Source: Rhodobacter sp. SY28-1
Lineage (GTDB): Bacteria; Pseudomonadota; Alphaproteobacteria; Rhodobacterales; Rhodobacteraceae
Assembly: GCF_005222785.1 (NCBI RefSeq)
Contig: NZ_STGH01000007.1
Location: 1 to 55,365, forward strand
Direction of reading: 5' to 3'
DNA length: 55,365 nucleotides
Positions 33,201-42,835 of this stretch are shown here, one piece after another. The translations under genes and the position numbers were made by a program. Position 1 is the first letter of the stretch; the number at the start of each line of letters is the position of its first letter. Under the pieces are notes generated by a model, which made no database searches, was not told the origin of the DNA, and saw nothing but the letters and a program-made list of their open reading frames with translations.

Positions 33201-34459
33201 GCCGCGAGCCGCCTAGCCTTGAGGGCAGCGAAGGTCTCGCCGGTTTCCGCCAGCACAGCCTCCTGGCCGGTGAAGGACTGCCACCGTTCGATGGCGACAT
33301 CGACATAGGCTGGGTTCAACTCGACCCCGAAGCAGACCCGGCCGGTAGTCTCGGCCGCGATCAGCGTGGTGCCGGAACCCATGAAGGGCTCATAGACCGC
33401 CTGGCCGGGGCTGGAGTTGTTCAGGATCGGGCGGCGCATGCATTCGACCGGCTTCTGGGTGCCGTGCACCGTGTCGGCATCCTGATCCCGGTTGGCGATC
33501 TGCCACAGCGTGGTCTGCTTGCGGTCTCCGGCCCAATGACCCTTGCCCTTGGCGCGCACCGCATACCAGCAGGGTTCGTGCTGCCAGTGGTAATCGCCGC
33601 GGCTGAGGACCAGCCGGTCCTTGGCCCAGATGATTTGCGACCGGATGGCGAAACCCGCGGCCACCAGGCTGTCCGCCACGGTGGCGGCATGCAACGCCCC
33701 GTGCCAGACATACGCGACGTCGCCGGGGAACAGCGCCCAGGCTTCGCGCCAGTCCGCCCGGTCGTCGTTCAGCACCTTGCCGGTGCGTTTCGTCTTGGCC
33801 GCGCCCGCCTGATTGCGCCAGGAGGGGTCATACTCCACGCCATAGGGCGGATCGGTCACCATCAGCAGGGGGCGCACATCGCCGAGCAGCCGCCCAACCA
33901 CATCGGCCGAGGTGCTGTCGCCGCAGATCAGCCGGTGCGCGCCGAGCTGCCAGAGGTCTCCCGGTACCGACACCGGCGTGACCGGAAGCTCCGGAACATC
34001 GTCCTCACCCTCGACCGGACCATCGCCGCCCAGCGCCTCGGGATCCCTCAGTAAGGCATCCAGATCATCGTCGCTGATGCCGAGCAGGGTCAGATCGAAA
34101 TCCTCGGCCAAGAGCCCCGCGATCTCCTCGCGCAGCAGCGCTTCGTCCCATTCGCCCAGTTCCGTCAGCTTGTTGTCGGCGATCCGGTAGGCGCGCCGCT
34201 CGGCCTCGTCGAGATGGCTGAGCCGGATCACAGGCACCTCGGTCAGCCCGAGCATGGTCGCAGCCAGAACTCGACCGTGCCCTGCGATCAGCTCGCCGTC
34301 GTCGGCGACCATGCAGGGAACGGTCCAGCCGAACTTGGCCATGCTGGCGGCGATCTTCGCCACCTGGTCGTCGCCATGCATTTTGGCATTGCGGGCATAT
34401 GGGCGCAGCCGGGCGATCGGCCAAGACTCTACCTGGCTCGGCGCGAAAACGAGGTCCAT
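33197..34459 (-). CDS. ParB-domain DNA methyltransferase 2
   Basis: A 420-aa paralogue of the neighbour. It has the same ParB-like N-terminus (ARNAKMHGDDQVAKIAASMA, GHGRVLAAT) and a beta-type methyltransferase with DPPYGVEYD near 202-210 and FMGSGTTLIAAETTGR near 367-382. The N-terminal domains are nearly identical in DNA sequence, while the catalytic and target-recognition parts differ, so the two probably modify different sites. Likely role: protecting phage DNA from restriction, or marking replication. Confidence 0.88.
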   Translation of the reverse strand: MDLVFAPSQVESWPIARLRPYARNAKMHGDDQVAKIAASMAKFGWTVPCMVADDGELIAGHGRVLAATMLGLTEVPVIRLSHLDEAERRAYRIADNKLTELGEWDEALLREEIAGLLAEDFDLTLLGISDDDLDALLRDPEALGGDGPVEGEDDVPELPVTPVSVPGDLWQLGAHRLICGDSTSADVVGRLLGDVRPLLMVTDPPYGVEYDPSWRNQAGAAKTKRTGKVLNDDRADWREAWALFPGDVAYVWHGALHAATVADSLVAAGFAIRSQIIWAKDRLVLSRGDYHWQHEPCWYAVRAKGKGHWAGDRKQTTLWQIANRDQDADTVHGTQKPVECMRRPILNNSSPGQAVYEPFMGSGTTLIAAETTGRVCFGVELNPAYVDVAIERWQSFTGQEAVLAETGETFAALKARRLAA

Positions 34460-34935
34460 GGGATGGGGCTCGGGATGTGGGGGAGGGGAAATGAAAAGCG
34501 CCCGCGAGGGGGTTCCTCCGGGCGCAATTCTTCGATGATCAAGGGGTAGGTCAATCGGGGCAGGTCTGTCAACCCGAAAAGTGTAGCGGAGTCAACAGCT
34601 TCTAGTGAATTGGCTTTCCGCGGCGGCTTCCGGCCACCTGGCTTCCCCGGAGGTGGCTTCCCTGGCTTCCCGCCGGGAATCCACTCCGGCCAGATCGTGA
34701 TTCCGCAAGCCCCTGATCGGACTCAGGAATTCCAGCATCAGCGCGCAAGGTGGCTTCCGCCTGGCTTCCCCGGTGAAAATGCCTCGCGCTAGCGAACCGC
34801 CGCGCTGCGCCCCCCCGCATACGTTCAGTGCCGGGGAGGAACCAGAGGAGGGGGCGCTCGATCGAGAACAAGTGGCTGGGGATTCCAAAATCGCACTGCG
34901 AATACGCTTGGCCGACGAAAAGGTCCGGCAAGTAG
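34460..34935. repeat. Gene-free stretch with GGCTTCC repeat cluster
   Basis: About 476 bases without a credible gene. Six exact copies of GGCTTCC start at 34625, 34640, 34655, 34664, 34752 and 34763, three within CCTGGCTTCCC. The first three are spaced exactly 15 bases apart. It lies upstream of the methyltransferase pair (start 34459) and downstream of the restriction operon. It may be an operator cluster or a decayed gene; see findings. Confidence 0.55.
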
Positions 34936-35559
34936 CTATTTGTCGGAACCCTCAAGGAAGAGATTGCAGCTCACATGCGCAACCGCGAGCTCTTCGCCGG
35001 AAGAGTGCGCATGGTGCGACAAGAAGGACCATTTGATGGTGTGGTCAGAAGTATGTCCCTGCTGACTGCAGGGTAAATCTTCATCCATCTTTGCCCTAAC
35101 CGATTTTACCAGCTGCGCAATGTTGCTCTTCCTAACGTAAGAAAGAACAACGCCTCTTCCTTCTCTTCCTGTTGCGTATCGGTTCAGGAGCTGTTCTAGC
35201 CCACTTATATGATAGCTTGGCCCGTCATAAATTTTGGCTTCAAAGAGTTTCTTTCTAACGGGTGTGCAATGGTGAAAATATACGGTGATGTCCACATGGC
35301 CATTCGAGTGTGCTTCTTGAAGCACTGTCACTCCAGGCATTTTAAGCGAAGCAGCGAACACACCTGACAGACCCACTTCGTCTAGAGCGGCAAAGTTCTT
35401 CTTATTTACTTCCAGATGATCGACTGCCTCGCCTATAAAGGCGTCATGGGCACTGTCAAACTCATCATCTGTGCTAGCGCAAATGAGTTCAACGAAATCC
35501 GGTGCCTTCTTGATTAGCAACTCTGCAAAAGCGAGGGCTGAGTTTGGGTTCACAGTCAC
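34936..35559 (-). CDS. PD-(D/E)XK-like accessory protein of the restriction operon
   Basis: A 207-aa protein. The GTG start at 35559 overlaps the stop of the upstream res gene (GTGA), and GGAAGGG precedes it by eight bases. Residues about 105-150 carry a nuclease-like core: HVDITVYF followed by FEAKIYDG (D and E-x-K) and YHISGLEQLLNRY. I do not know the family by name. Tight coupling to the type III-like genes suggests a third, perhaps targeting or nuclease, subunit. It is much less GC-rich than the surrounding phage genes. Confidence 0.7.
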   Translation of the reverse strand: MTVNPNSALAFAELLIKKAPDFVELICASTDDEFDSAHDAFIGEAVDHLEVNKKNFAALDEVGLSGVFAASLKMPGVTVLQEAHSNGHVDITVYFHHCTPVRKKLFEAKIYDGPSYHISGLEQLLNRYATGREGRGVVLSYVRKSNIAQLVKSVRAKMDEDLPCSQQGHTSDHTIKWSFLSHHAHSSGEELAVAHVSCNLFLEGSDK

Positions 35560-38500
35560 CGCGCAAACCCTTCCATGAACTCCCACCTTACTTCGAAACT
35601 ATTCGCCCAATTTCGCCATTCAGATTCTGTAATCCTGCCTTGTTTCCAAGCGGACATCATTTTGAATAGGTCGGCCAAGCCCGCCGTGCTGGTCGATCCG
35701 GAAATTGAAAGCAGCCTCATGCGCAGGAGTGGGTGCTCATAGTCCGTCAATGCCGAAACAACGGACAGACCTTGGATCACTTCGCATGACGCGGCAAGTG
35801 CAGCAGATTCAACATGCTCTAGCTGGAAATACCTTCTGCTTTCTTGCTGTGCCTCTTCAAACAGTATTTGGCCGACCTTAACCAAATTTGGCATGTCTCT
35901 AAAGTGTTCAAGCAGCGTACCCTTGAGCGCATTCGAAAACTGATCATTGTTGAAAAGTGGCAAGTTGGCACTCTGCTGTTCCAGGTCCCACTTCTGACCC
36001 GCTAGGCCATTGATGGCCAGTCCGACCTTGCCTGGATCATCTACCAGCAGATAGTGCCACGTCCCGTATCCTCCTGTGTGGTTTACGGCTTCGACCCAGC
36101 GTTCAGCTGCCTTTGCCTTCGCGTCTGCGTCGTCATTAACTCGGCCTTTGATCTCGATGATTACGTTCAGATCTTTGTCGGTTACGACAATGAAGTCAGG
36201 GACATATCGAGAGACAACACCTCGATGTCGGTAAGGAATAGTGAAGCCGAGCCTATCGTTCTTGACCCAGCGCTTTACCCCAGGATGACTATCGAGAAGG
36301 AATGCAGCACTCTGTTCCCATTTCTCAGTATCGGCCACCATCGCGTTGAGGTGGCATCGATTGACCGGGTAGACTGGCTTGGTCGAATGAAAATCGACGT
36401 TCAAGGTGCTTCCGCGCCCTGCTGCACCGGTGGGAATGACCGCGACCTCGCGCTCTCCCGTCTTCGAACCTTTCTTGATTGCCTCAAGCAGGGAGCTGAT
36501 CGCAGCCTGCATGTACTCGCCTACCAACAGCAAGTCTCTTGGCAGACTGTCACCCTTTAAATCGAGCTTCTCGTCGAGGAATCGCTTTGATGCGAACGCA
36601 ACCTTCGGAAAGAGCTGCTGAACCGGAACAGCTTCTGCGCCGTTATCGGCTTGCCAACGAGCACACACCTCCCGAGCGAGCCTGAATGCCACCTGTTGAT
36701 CGCGGAATCGCGCCCGCCAGTCTTTCAAGGACAACACAGGTCGCTCACCCGGTCCGAAAACGGCGAGCGAGCCGTCCGGTGAAGTCAGCGGCGTCAGCTC
36801 CACCGTCTGGGGGATTTTCATTGGATCGATGGTGACCTTTGACACCTTGGACCAGTCGACATGAACATCGAAATGCCCCGTCTGATGGTATCCGGAAACG
36901 ACCGGGAACGTGATTTCGTAGTCTGCTTTCTCGGGGACAGAAAAGATGTGATTGGGGTCGGGTTGGGGCGGCTGCGGGCCGACTGGTTTGACTTTGAAGG
37001 GGATCAGTTCGAACGGAACCCCAAAGACCTTTGCCGTTTCCTCGGCAAACATTTGGGTCTCTTCGTTCAACGCATAGCTCTTGCGGCGCAGTGCCCTGCC
37101 GACGACCTGTTCGCACAGGAGCTGCGACCCGAATGGCCGCAAACCAACGATGTGAGTGACCGTGTTCGCGTCCCACCCTTCCGCCAGCATGGCTACGGAA
37201 ACGATGCACCGCACATCGCGACCGGGCGGAATGCGTTCATCTATCCACTTCAGTGAGCCGTCATTGTCGTCGCTTGCGACCTTGTCATTGTGCTTGCGGA
37301 CCAGCTCGGACCAGTCTTCAGGGATTCTGCCTCCCGGCCAAGTTGCTTTGCCCACTGTGTCGAGGATGAACCGTAAGCGTTTCGTTTCATCCTTTGAGCC
37401 GCCATCCTCGATGTCCTCCATCACCTTCGAGTCGATCCGGACTGTCACTTCTTGTCCTGGCGCGTTTCTGAACCAGTTGGGCGCTACGCCGTAGCTGTCG
37501 TTGCCGTTCGCCAACCAGCCGTGGACTTCCTTGGCGACCGCGGTGTCGCGGCAGACCACGATGAAAACGGGTGGCACCGGGTGTTTCTGCTGCTGCTTGG
37601 ATTGCTGTTCCCATTCCGAGAACCGCTGGTACCATTCCTGTGCAAGCAGATTGATCGGTGCCGAGGCATAGTTCATCACGATCTCGGGCGTGATGTTGGT
37701 GCCGAGGCCATCTTCCTTGGCTTTCGCCTGCACCCACCGCCAGATGTTGAAGTAGGCGGCTTCCTCCGCCCCCGATACATCTCGGGCGGGTAGCTGCGGG
37801 ATTTTCACGAGGCCCGATTCAATGGCGTCGAGCAGACTGAAGTCCGAAACGATCCAGGGGAAGGGCTTCCCGACCTCGTTGCCCGATCCCTGGATGTAGA
37901 AAGGCGTTGCCGAAAGATCGACGCACAGGTTGATCCCGCGCCTCCGGCCACCGCCAGCCAGCTTGTTGATCCTGTCCAGCGCCTCAACCCAGATAGTCGC
38001 TTCCCGAGCGTTCTTGCTGGCGAGATCCTTGTCCTCGTCGAGGCTTTCTTCGCTGGCCGCATCGCCGCGACGATAGGCGTGGTGGGCCTCGTCGTTGAAG
38101 ATCAGCCAATGCGGGCTGCGCCCCTTGCCGCTGCCCAGTTCTCGTCGGATACGCTTGAACCATGCCGGATCGGACTCGAAGTACTTCGTCTCGACGCTCT
38201 CATTCGCCTTGCCCGCGTTCTTGATGACCTCGACCGCTTCCCCGGTTTTCACGACCTTGGCGCTATCCCCGTTGACGGTGTTCGTCTCCTTTTTCGCCAG
38301 GCGATGCCAGTTGGCGATCATCACCTCGCCGCGGCGCAGCTCTTCCATGCGGCGCGGCGGGACGAGCTGGCGCGTCCGGTAGAGGCTGACATCGCCCAGC
38401 GCCGGGTCGAGTTCTTGCAGCCGCTCGCGGATCGTCACGTTCGGACAGACGATCAGGACCGTGTCCGAAAACCGGTCATCGCGGGGCGAGGCGACGCGGT

Positions 38501-39101
38501 TGAGGATCGACCAGGCGGCCAGCATGCCCATGACGGTCGTCTTGCCGCTGCCCGTCGCCATCTTGCAGGCGTAACGAATGAAGGCACGGACACCGGCCGC
38601 CTTTGCCTCCAGCCCGGGTTCGTCGCGCGGAACTTCAGGAACGCCCTTGCGGTAAACGTCCTTGGCCTCGACCAGGAAGATGATCGTTTCGGCCGCCTCG
38701 ATCTGGGCAAAGAACAGGCGTTGCATGCGCTGATCGCTGCGCCACAGCTCCAGCAGTTCCCGCGTCACAGGCGACGCACCATCATAGGCCACGCCACCGC
38801 TGTGGATGCCTGCCCGCCAATCCTTCACGCGGCCGCGGATCGCGTTGACGATCTCAAGCTCGACCTCTTCACCCGCCTGGCTTTCGAACAGCTCCGCCTG
38901 ATTGCGGTCAGGGCGGCCACGGCCGGAATGTTCCGGCACGCGGTAGAAATAGCTCGCACGGCGCCGACCCTCTGCCTTGTAGGGGGGCTTTGCCTTTTCG
39001 ATCTTCCAGTGAACCTGCGGCTCCCGGAAGGGCGAGTTGATGATGACCGGCTGATCCTCGGGGATCGGTTGCGGTGCGTCTTGTTCTGCGGCAACGGACA
39101 T
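35556..39101 (-). CDS. Type III-like restriction enzyme, Res subunit (BPTD_3080-like)
   Basis: An 1181-aa protein with a superfamily 2 helicase core: Walker A ATGSGKTT at 182-189, DEAH-type NDEAH at 336-340, and helicase motif VI region (EQVVGRALRRKS). The C-terminal nuclease has a PD-(D/E)XK motif around 965-985 (PDFIVVTDKDLN then IEIKG). It translocates on DNA and cuts unmethylated sites with the methylase. The start overlaps the mod stop (TGATG). It resembles the BPTD_3080-named subfamily by my recollection. Confidence 0.88.
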   Translation of the reverse strand: MSVAAEQDAPQPIPEDQPVIINSPFREPQVHWKIEKAKPPYKAEGRRRASYFYRVPEHSGRGRPDRNQAELFESQAGEEVELEIVNAIRGRVKDWRAGIHSGGVAYDGASPVTRELLELWRSDQRMQRLFFAQIEAAETIIFLVEAKDVYRKGVPEVPRDEPGLEAKAAGVRAFIRYACKMATGSGKTTVMGMLAAWSILNRVASPRDDRFSDTVLIVCPNVTIRERLQELDPALGDVSLYRTRQLVPPRRMEELRRGEVMIANWHRLAKKETNTVNGDSAKVVKTGEAVEVIKNAGKANESVETKYFESDPAWFKRIRRELGSGKGRSPHWLIFNDEAHHAYRRGDAASEESLDEDKDLASKNAREATIWVEALDRINKLAGGGRRRGINLCVDLSATPFYIQGSGNEVGKPFPWIVSDFSLLDAIESGLVKIPQLPARDVSGAEEAAYFNIWRWVQAKAKEDGLGTNITPEIVMNYASAPINLLAQEWYQRFSEWEQQSKQQQKHPVPPVFIVVCRDTAVAKEVHGWLANGNDSYGVAPNWFRNAPGQEVTVRIDSKVMEDIEDGGSKDETKRLRFILDTVGKATWPGGRIPEDWSELVRKHNDKVASDDNDGSLKWIDERIPPGRDVRCIVSVAMLAEGWDANTVTHIVGLRPFGSQLLCEQVVGRALRRKSYALNEETQMFAEETAKVFGVPFELIPFKVKPVGPQPPQPDPNHIFSVPEKADYEITFPVVSGYHQTGHFDVHVDWSKVSKVTIDPMKIPQTVELTPLTSPDGSLAVFGPGERPVLSLKDWRARFRDQQVAFRLAREVCARWQADNGAEAVPVQQLFPKVAFASKRFLDEKLDLKGDSLPRDLLLVGEYMQAAISSLLEAIKKGSKTGEREVAVIPTGAAGRGSTLNVDFHSTKPVYPVNRCHLNAMVADTEKWEQSAAFLLDSHPGVKRWVKNDRLGFTIPYRHRGVVSRYVPDFIVVTDKDLNVIIEIKGRVNDDADAKAKAAERWVEAVNHTGGYGTWHYLLVDDPGKVGLAINGLAGQKWDLEQQSANLPLFNNDQFSNALKGTLLEHFRDMPNLVKVGQILFEEAQQESRRYFQLEHVESAALAASCEVIQGLSVVSALTDYEHPLLRMRLLSISGSTSTAGLADLFKMMSAWKQGRITESEWRNWANSFEVRWEFMEGFAR

Positions 39102-42037
39102 CAGACGGCATCCTCTTCGCCGCGGGTCGCCATAAGCTCGTTGCCGCGTTCGTCGATCACCTTCACCGCGATGCGCTTCTTGTCGCCCAGCGCGAAGGGT
39201 TCGCTGACCGTCCCCGCAAGGTGCGACCAGACGCTGTCTTCGAACTGGCCCTTCAGCGATTTCTGCAGGTTGTCCCAGGCGCTGGTCTTGGGGAAAAACA
39301 CCTGGCTGGCATAGAACGCCATGCCGTTGTGATTGGTGTCGAGCATCCAGCAGGGCAGGTTTTCGGCATCGATGTGATCCGTGTCCATCAGATGCGGCAA
39401 GAAGATGTCGAGCCCGCGCAGCTCCACACGATAGAGCGGCGTGCCATCGGCACGTTGCCCTGCCTTCTTCAATCGCACATCCGGCAGGCCGGTGATCGAG
39501 AAGATTTCGCTGTTCTTCGACGTCTTCAGCAGGTCCGACATCACCACATCCGGTGTCACCGCGATGTAGGCCGTTGGGATCTTCATCTTTTCCAGAAGTT
39601 CACGAGCCTTGGCTTGTATAGCAAAGCCGAACAGGAACAGCTGACCAAAGCCCTGCTGCATCGCCTCCATCGCGGCGTTGAAGACGTAGTCGGAGCCGAT
39701 GGCGCCGTCCTCCGGGCCGAAGGCTATGGCGATGGTCTTTTCGGTGCCGTTCTTTGCCACGGCCTCGGCATGCAGATACTCGCGGCCGGCCAGTGGGCGA
39801 ACGTTGTCTAGCTGCAGCGTCACGTTGCCGGGCAGGCTCAGCGATTTGCTTTGCCGCAGCACTTCGGTCATCCGATCAAGATAGGCGCGCGGGCTCGATG
39901 ACTGTGGCTGCGCGGTTGCGCCTTCAGCGTTTTCCTCCATGCTCATCGAGGCTTGGATGGTTGCTTCGACAGTGAAGGGCCCGCAGACGCGCGTGATCTT
40001 GTCGTTCACCTCGGGGCGGTCTACTACACGAACAACGACCGGGTCATCCCCGTTCGCAATGGTTTTCAGAGTAATCCGAGGGACGAGCCCACCAATTTCT
40101 TCCCCCTTGCGGTTTTGCTTTCGTTCGTAAACGAAGCCACCAGCGGGCCCTTTGCTCGGCTCCTTAAGGCGATACCAAGGGAAGGTAGCTGTAAGCAAAC
40201 GCTGTCGCGCCAAGGCGATCGGAACTCGCGATGTATCGCAGGTTATCCATTTCCGCCCAAGTTGCTCAGCAACGAAGGCTGTCGTTCCCGATCCGCATGT
40301 TATGTCGAGAACCAAGTCACCCGGATCTGTGGTCATGTTGAGGCATCGCCGCACAACCTCATCAGAGGTCTGCACGACATAACTTTTCCCGCGCGCGCCA
40401 ATTGTATCGGGCCACGAAGCGTTCATCTTTGCGAGCTTGTAGTCATCCAGATAAAGGACGTATCGAAGATATCTTCCCTCTGGCTCGATCCTTTTGGCAT
40501 CTACCAGAGCTTTCATTCCTGCTGGACTTGAAGGATAACAGGCGCCTGGCGCAGGTGGCCATTTCTTGCCGCCGTACTCGACCTCAAACACTCCCGACTC
40601 CGAAAATGTCGGTGGCCACATAGAAACAAGCCGAAAAACTCGTGCGCCCTCTGGCAGAAGCGAATGATTGTCTACCTCCTCCTTCGACATTGAATGGCGC
40701 GAACCGTCTGGCAGTTCATACCACTTCCAGTGAAAGTCTCCCTGTACATCCTGTTCATAATACGGCTGATGGAATTTCGCCTGCTTTGGGTTACGGCCGT
40801 ACCAAAGCAGAAAGTCGTTCATCTGTTCGAGATACGTTGCCCCCAGCGGCATAGTCTTTTTGCGAAACGGTATGAGCGCAATGAAGTTCTCTGGATTGAA
40901 AACTTCATCCATCATTTCCCGAACATGATGCAAGTTGTCGTCCGAAATCTGCACGACAATTGAACCGTCGGGAGTCAGGAGCTCCTTCGCTAACGTTAGT
41001 CGATCTCTCATGTAGCTGAGGTAGGAATGCAGCCCCAGTTCCCACGTGTCCCGATAGGCTTTCACCATTTCAGGCTCTCGGATCATTTCGTTGTCCGGTC
41101 CGTGCTTTACCTTGTTCTTTCGAACAAATGGCTGGAAATTTGACCCGAATTTCACGCCATAGGGCGGGTCGAAATAGATCATCTGCACCTGGCCGCCCAT
41201 GCCCTCGTACTCTAGGAGCGAGTTCATCACCTGCAACGAGTCGCCGAGGATCAGCCGGTTGGTCCAAGGGCCCTTGTGCTCGTAGGCATCCAGCCGGTCG
41301 GCGATGTCGAGGTCCAGATCGCCGAATAGGTCCAGCGTCTGCCCACGCGCCTTGTGCGATTTCAGCGTCTCGAGGATCGCCGACGTCGAGTGACGTTCGT
41401 GCACGAATAGGGGCAGCGTCGGCACGCTGATCTGCTGCCGTTCCGCCTTGCCCGCCCAGTTCAGGAAGGGCTTGGTAAGGCTGCGCAGCCGCGCCGCACA
41501 CTGCGACAGCGATGTGAATCGTTCCTCCGTCCCCTTCCAGACCTGCGGTTGGGCAAAGACCGTTGCCTCGCCCTTTTCGGCCGCATCCGCCACCAGGTTC
41601 AGCAGCCATTCCGCAAACGGCCGCTCGCCGTTCTCGTCCCAAGCCAGTTCCGGCGCGAGGCTGGAGTCGTAGCGATAGGTCTTTGGCGGCTTGCGATGCG
41701 AGAACTGCGCCTCGACCCCGACATCCGGGCGCAGAACCGCCTGGTCGGCATGCGCATAGGCGCCAGACCCGGCAGAGGATGCGATTGGCGCAGCTTTGGG
41801 TTTGGCAGGTTGCTGTGCCGTGGGCGCGTCACCATTCGCCCTTGCGACCGAGCCACCCTGACCGCGCCCTTTGGCAAGGACGCCTTCGGCGATCAGTTGG
41901 TCACGAACCTCGTGATAGTCCTCGTCCGTCAGATCTGGCAGGTCTTCGCGCAGCAGGGCAAGCAGGGCGCGATTGCCAATGGTAGAGCCGTCTTCGGGAA
42001 TAAGGGAAAGGACAAGATCACGTAGGGATTCGGACAT
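39101..42037 (-). CDS. Type III-like DNA methyltransferase, Mod subunit
   Basis: A 978-aa beta-type methyltransferase. Residues 1-60 look like a small winged helix (NRALLALLREDLPDLTDEDY). The catalytic motif FDPPYG is near 288-293, and motif I CGSGTTAF near 583-590. The target-recognition region between them, and the part beyond, is clearly less GC-rich than the two ends. It methylates adenine at a short asymmetric site and supplies specificity to Res. It heads the three-gene operon. I found no clear promoter upstream. Confidence 0.88.
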   Translation of the reverse strand: MSESLRDLVLSLIPEDGSTIGNRALLALLREDLPDLTDEDYHEVRDQLIAEGVLAKGRGQGGSVARANGDAPTAQQPAKPKAAPIASSAGSGAYAHADQAVLRPDVGVEAQFSHRKPPKTYRYDSSLAPELAWDENGERPFAEWLLNLVADAAEKGEATVFAQPQVWKGTEERFTSLSQCAARLRSLTKPFLNWAGKAERQQISVPTLPLFVHERHSTSAILETLKSHKARGQTLDLFGDLDLDIADRLDAYEHKGPWTNRLILGDSLQVMNSLLEYEGMGGQVQMIYFDPPYGVKFGSNFQPFVRKNKVKHGPDNEMIREPEMVKAYRDTWELGLHSYLSYMRDRLTLAKELLTPDGSIVVQISDDNLHHVREMMDEVFNPENFIALIPFRKKTMPLGATYLEQMNDFLLWYGRNPKQAKFHQPYYEQDVQGDFHWKWYELPDGSRHSMSKEEVDNHSLLPEGARVFRLVSMWPPTFSESGVFEVEYGGKKWPPAPGACYPSSPAGMKALVDAKRIEPEGRYLRYVLYLDDYKLAKMNASWPDTIGARGKSYVVQTSDEVVRRCLNMTTDPGDLVLDITCGSGTTAFVAEQLGRKWITCDTSRVPIALARQRLLTATFPWYRLKEPSKGPAGGFVYERKQNRKGEEIGGLVPRITLKTIANGDDPVVVRVVDRPEVNDKITRVCGPFTVEATIQASMSMEENAEGATAQPQSSSPRAYLDRMTEVLRQSKSLSLPGNVTLQLDNVRPLAGREYLHAEAVAKNGTEKTIAIAFGPEDGAIGSDYVFNAAMEAMQQGFGQLFLFGFAIQAKARELLEKMKIPTAYIAVTPDVVMSDLLKTSKNSEIFSITGLPDVRLKKAGQRADGTPLYRVELRGLDIFLPHLMDTDHIDAENLPCWMLDTNHNGMAFYASQVFFPKTSAWDNLQKSLKGQFEDSVWSHLAGTVSEPFALGDKKRIAVKVIDERGNELMATRGEEDAV

Positions 42038-42145
42038 AGGGTACCTTCGGGGACATCGGCTATTGCAGCCAAGCTAAGGACTTTTCAGGCAAAATGCAGC
42101 CCAAAGTTGATGAATGCGGATTGAGGCTGACCGTTTCTGACAGGG

Positions 42146-42835
42146 TCATGTGACGTGCCACACCTCGGCGTTGTCGAGCTGCTTGACGAAGTCCACCGCT
42201 GCGCCGTTCCAGTGATAGGCGAAATGCGCGCCTTGGGTGGGGATCGGGATCACGTCGGGCCAGAAGACGGCGATGCATTGGCCCTCGGGATAACGGATGC
42301 TGGGCCAGGTGATGCCGTTCGACCCTGCCGCCCGCCGCTCGGCCCCGAAGACCTGCGAGGCTCGGTAGTCGTCGGGGTCCAGCAGTTCGGCGTGGCCGGT
42401 GGTGTCGTCAAGATCTGCATCGACGGACCCGATCAGTTCGCGAAACTGCGATGTCCAGCCGGGGGCCTCGTTCGTCGCGCGCATGAAGCGGGCGTGGTGG
42501 TGGATGGTTTCGGCGATGGCCACTTCGGTGCGGTCGCCCGCGTAGTAGAGGCCGAAGCTACCGTCAGAGAACCGTCCTGGCCGCAGGGGCGAGCAATGGA
42601 CAAAGGGCGCCATGACCCAGCTGGCGCCGGGCCCGGTCACGCGGCGTGCGACCGGCACCTTCGACAGATCACCGATGCTGTCGCGGATGCGTGGGTTGAA
42701 CTTGGCCTCTGCCGAGGCCAGCGCCTCCCAATCGGCAGGATCGGCGATGTCCTCGAACAGGTCGATGGGCGGGTGGATCGAGCGGATGATGCGGACAGTG
42801 CGGGGCCATGTCACGCGGCGGAGAGGCACATTCAC
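42146..42835 (-). CDS. RES-domain toxin
   Basis: A 229-aa protein from the GTG at 42835 that overlaps the antitoxin stop (GTGA). It has the RES pattern: an early Arg (RIIRSIHPPIDLFEDIAD), then FSDGSFGLYYAGDRTEVAIAE (the Glu), and a late Ser (ASQVFGAERRAAGSNGITW). Known RES toxins degrade or transfer NAD+ and stop growth. The upstream antitoxin gene is of the matching Xre/ParS type. The catalytic residues appear present. Confidence 0.85.
   Translation of the reverse strand: MNVPLRRVTWPRTVRIIRSIHPPIDLFEDIADPADWEALASAEAKFNPRIRDSIGDLSKVPVARRVTGPGASWVMAPFVHCSPLRPGRFSDGSFGLYYAGDRTEVAIAETIHHHARFMRATNEAPGWTSQFRELIGSVDADLDDTTGHAELLDPDDYRASQVFGAERRAAGSNGITWPSIRYPEGQCIAVFWPDVIPIPTQGAHFAYHWNGAAVDFVKQLDNAEVWHVT

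Noticed and set aside
34602-34955. Leftward open frame of 117 codons over the GGCTTCC repeats
   Set aside because: The product is a low-complexity Gly/Ser/Gln/Arg sequence made by the repeats, with no ribosome site.
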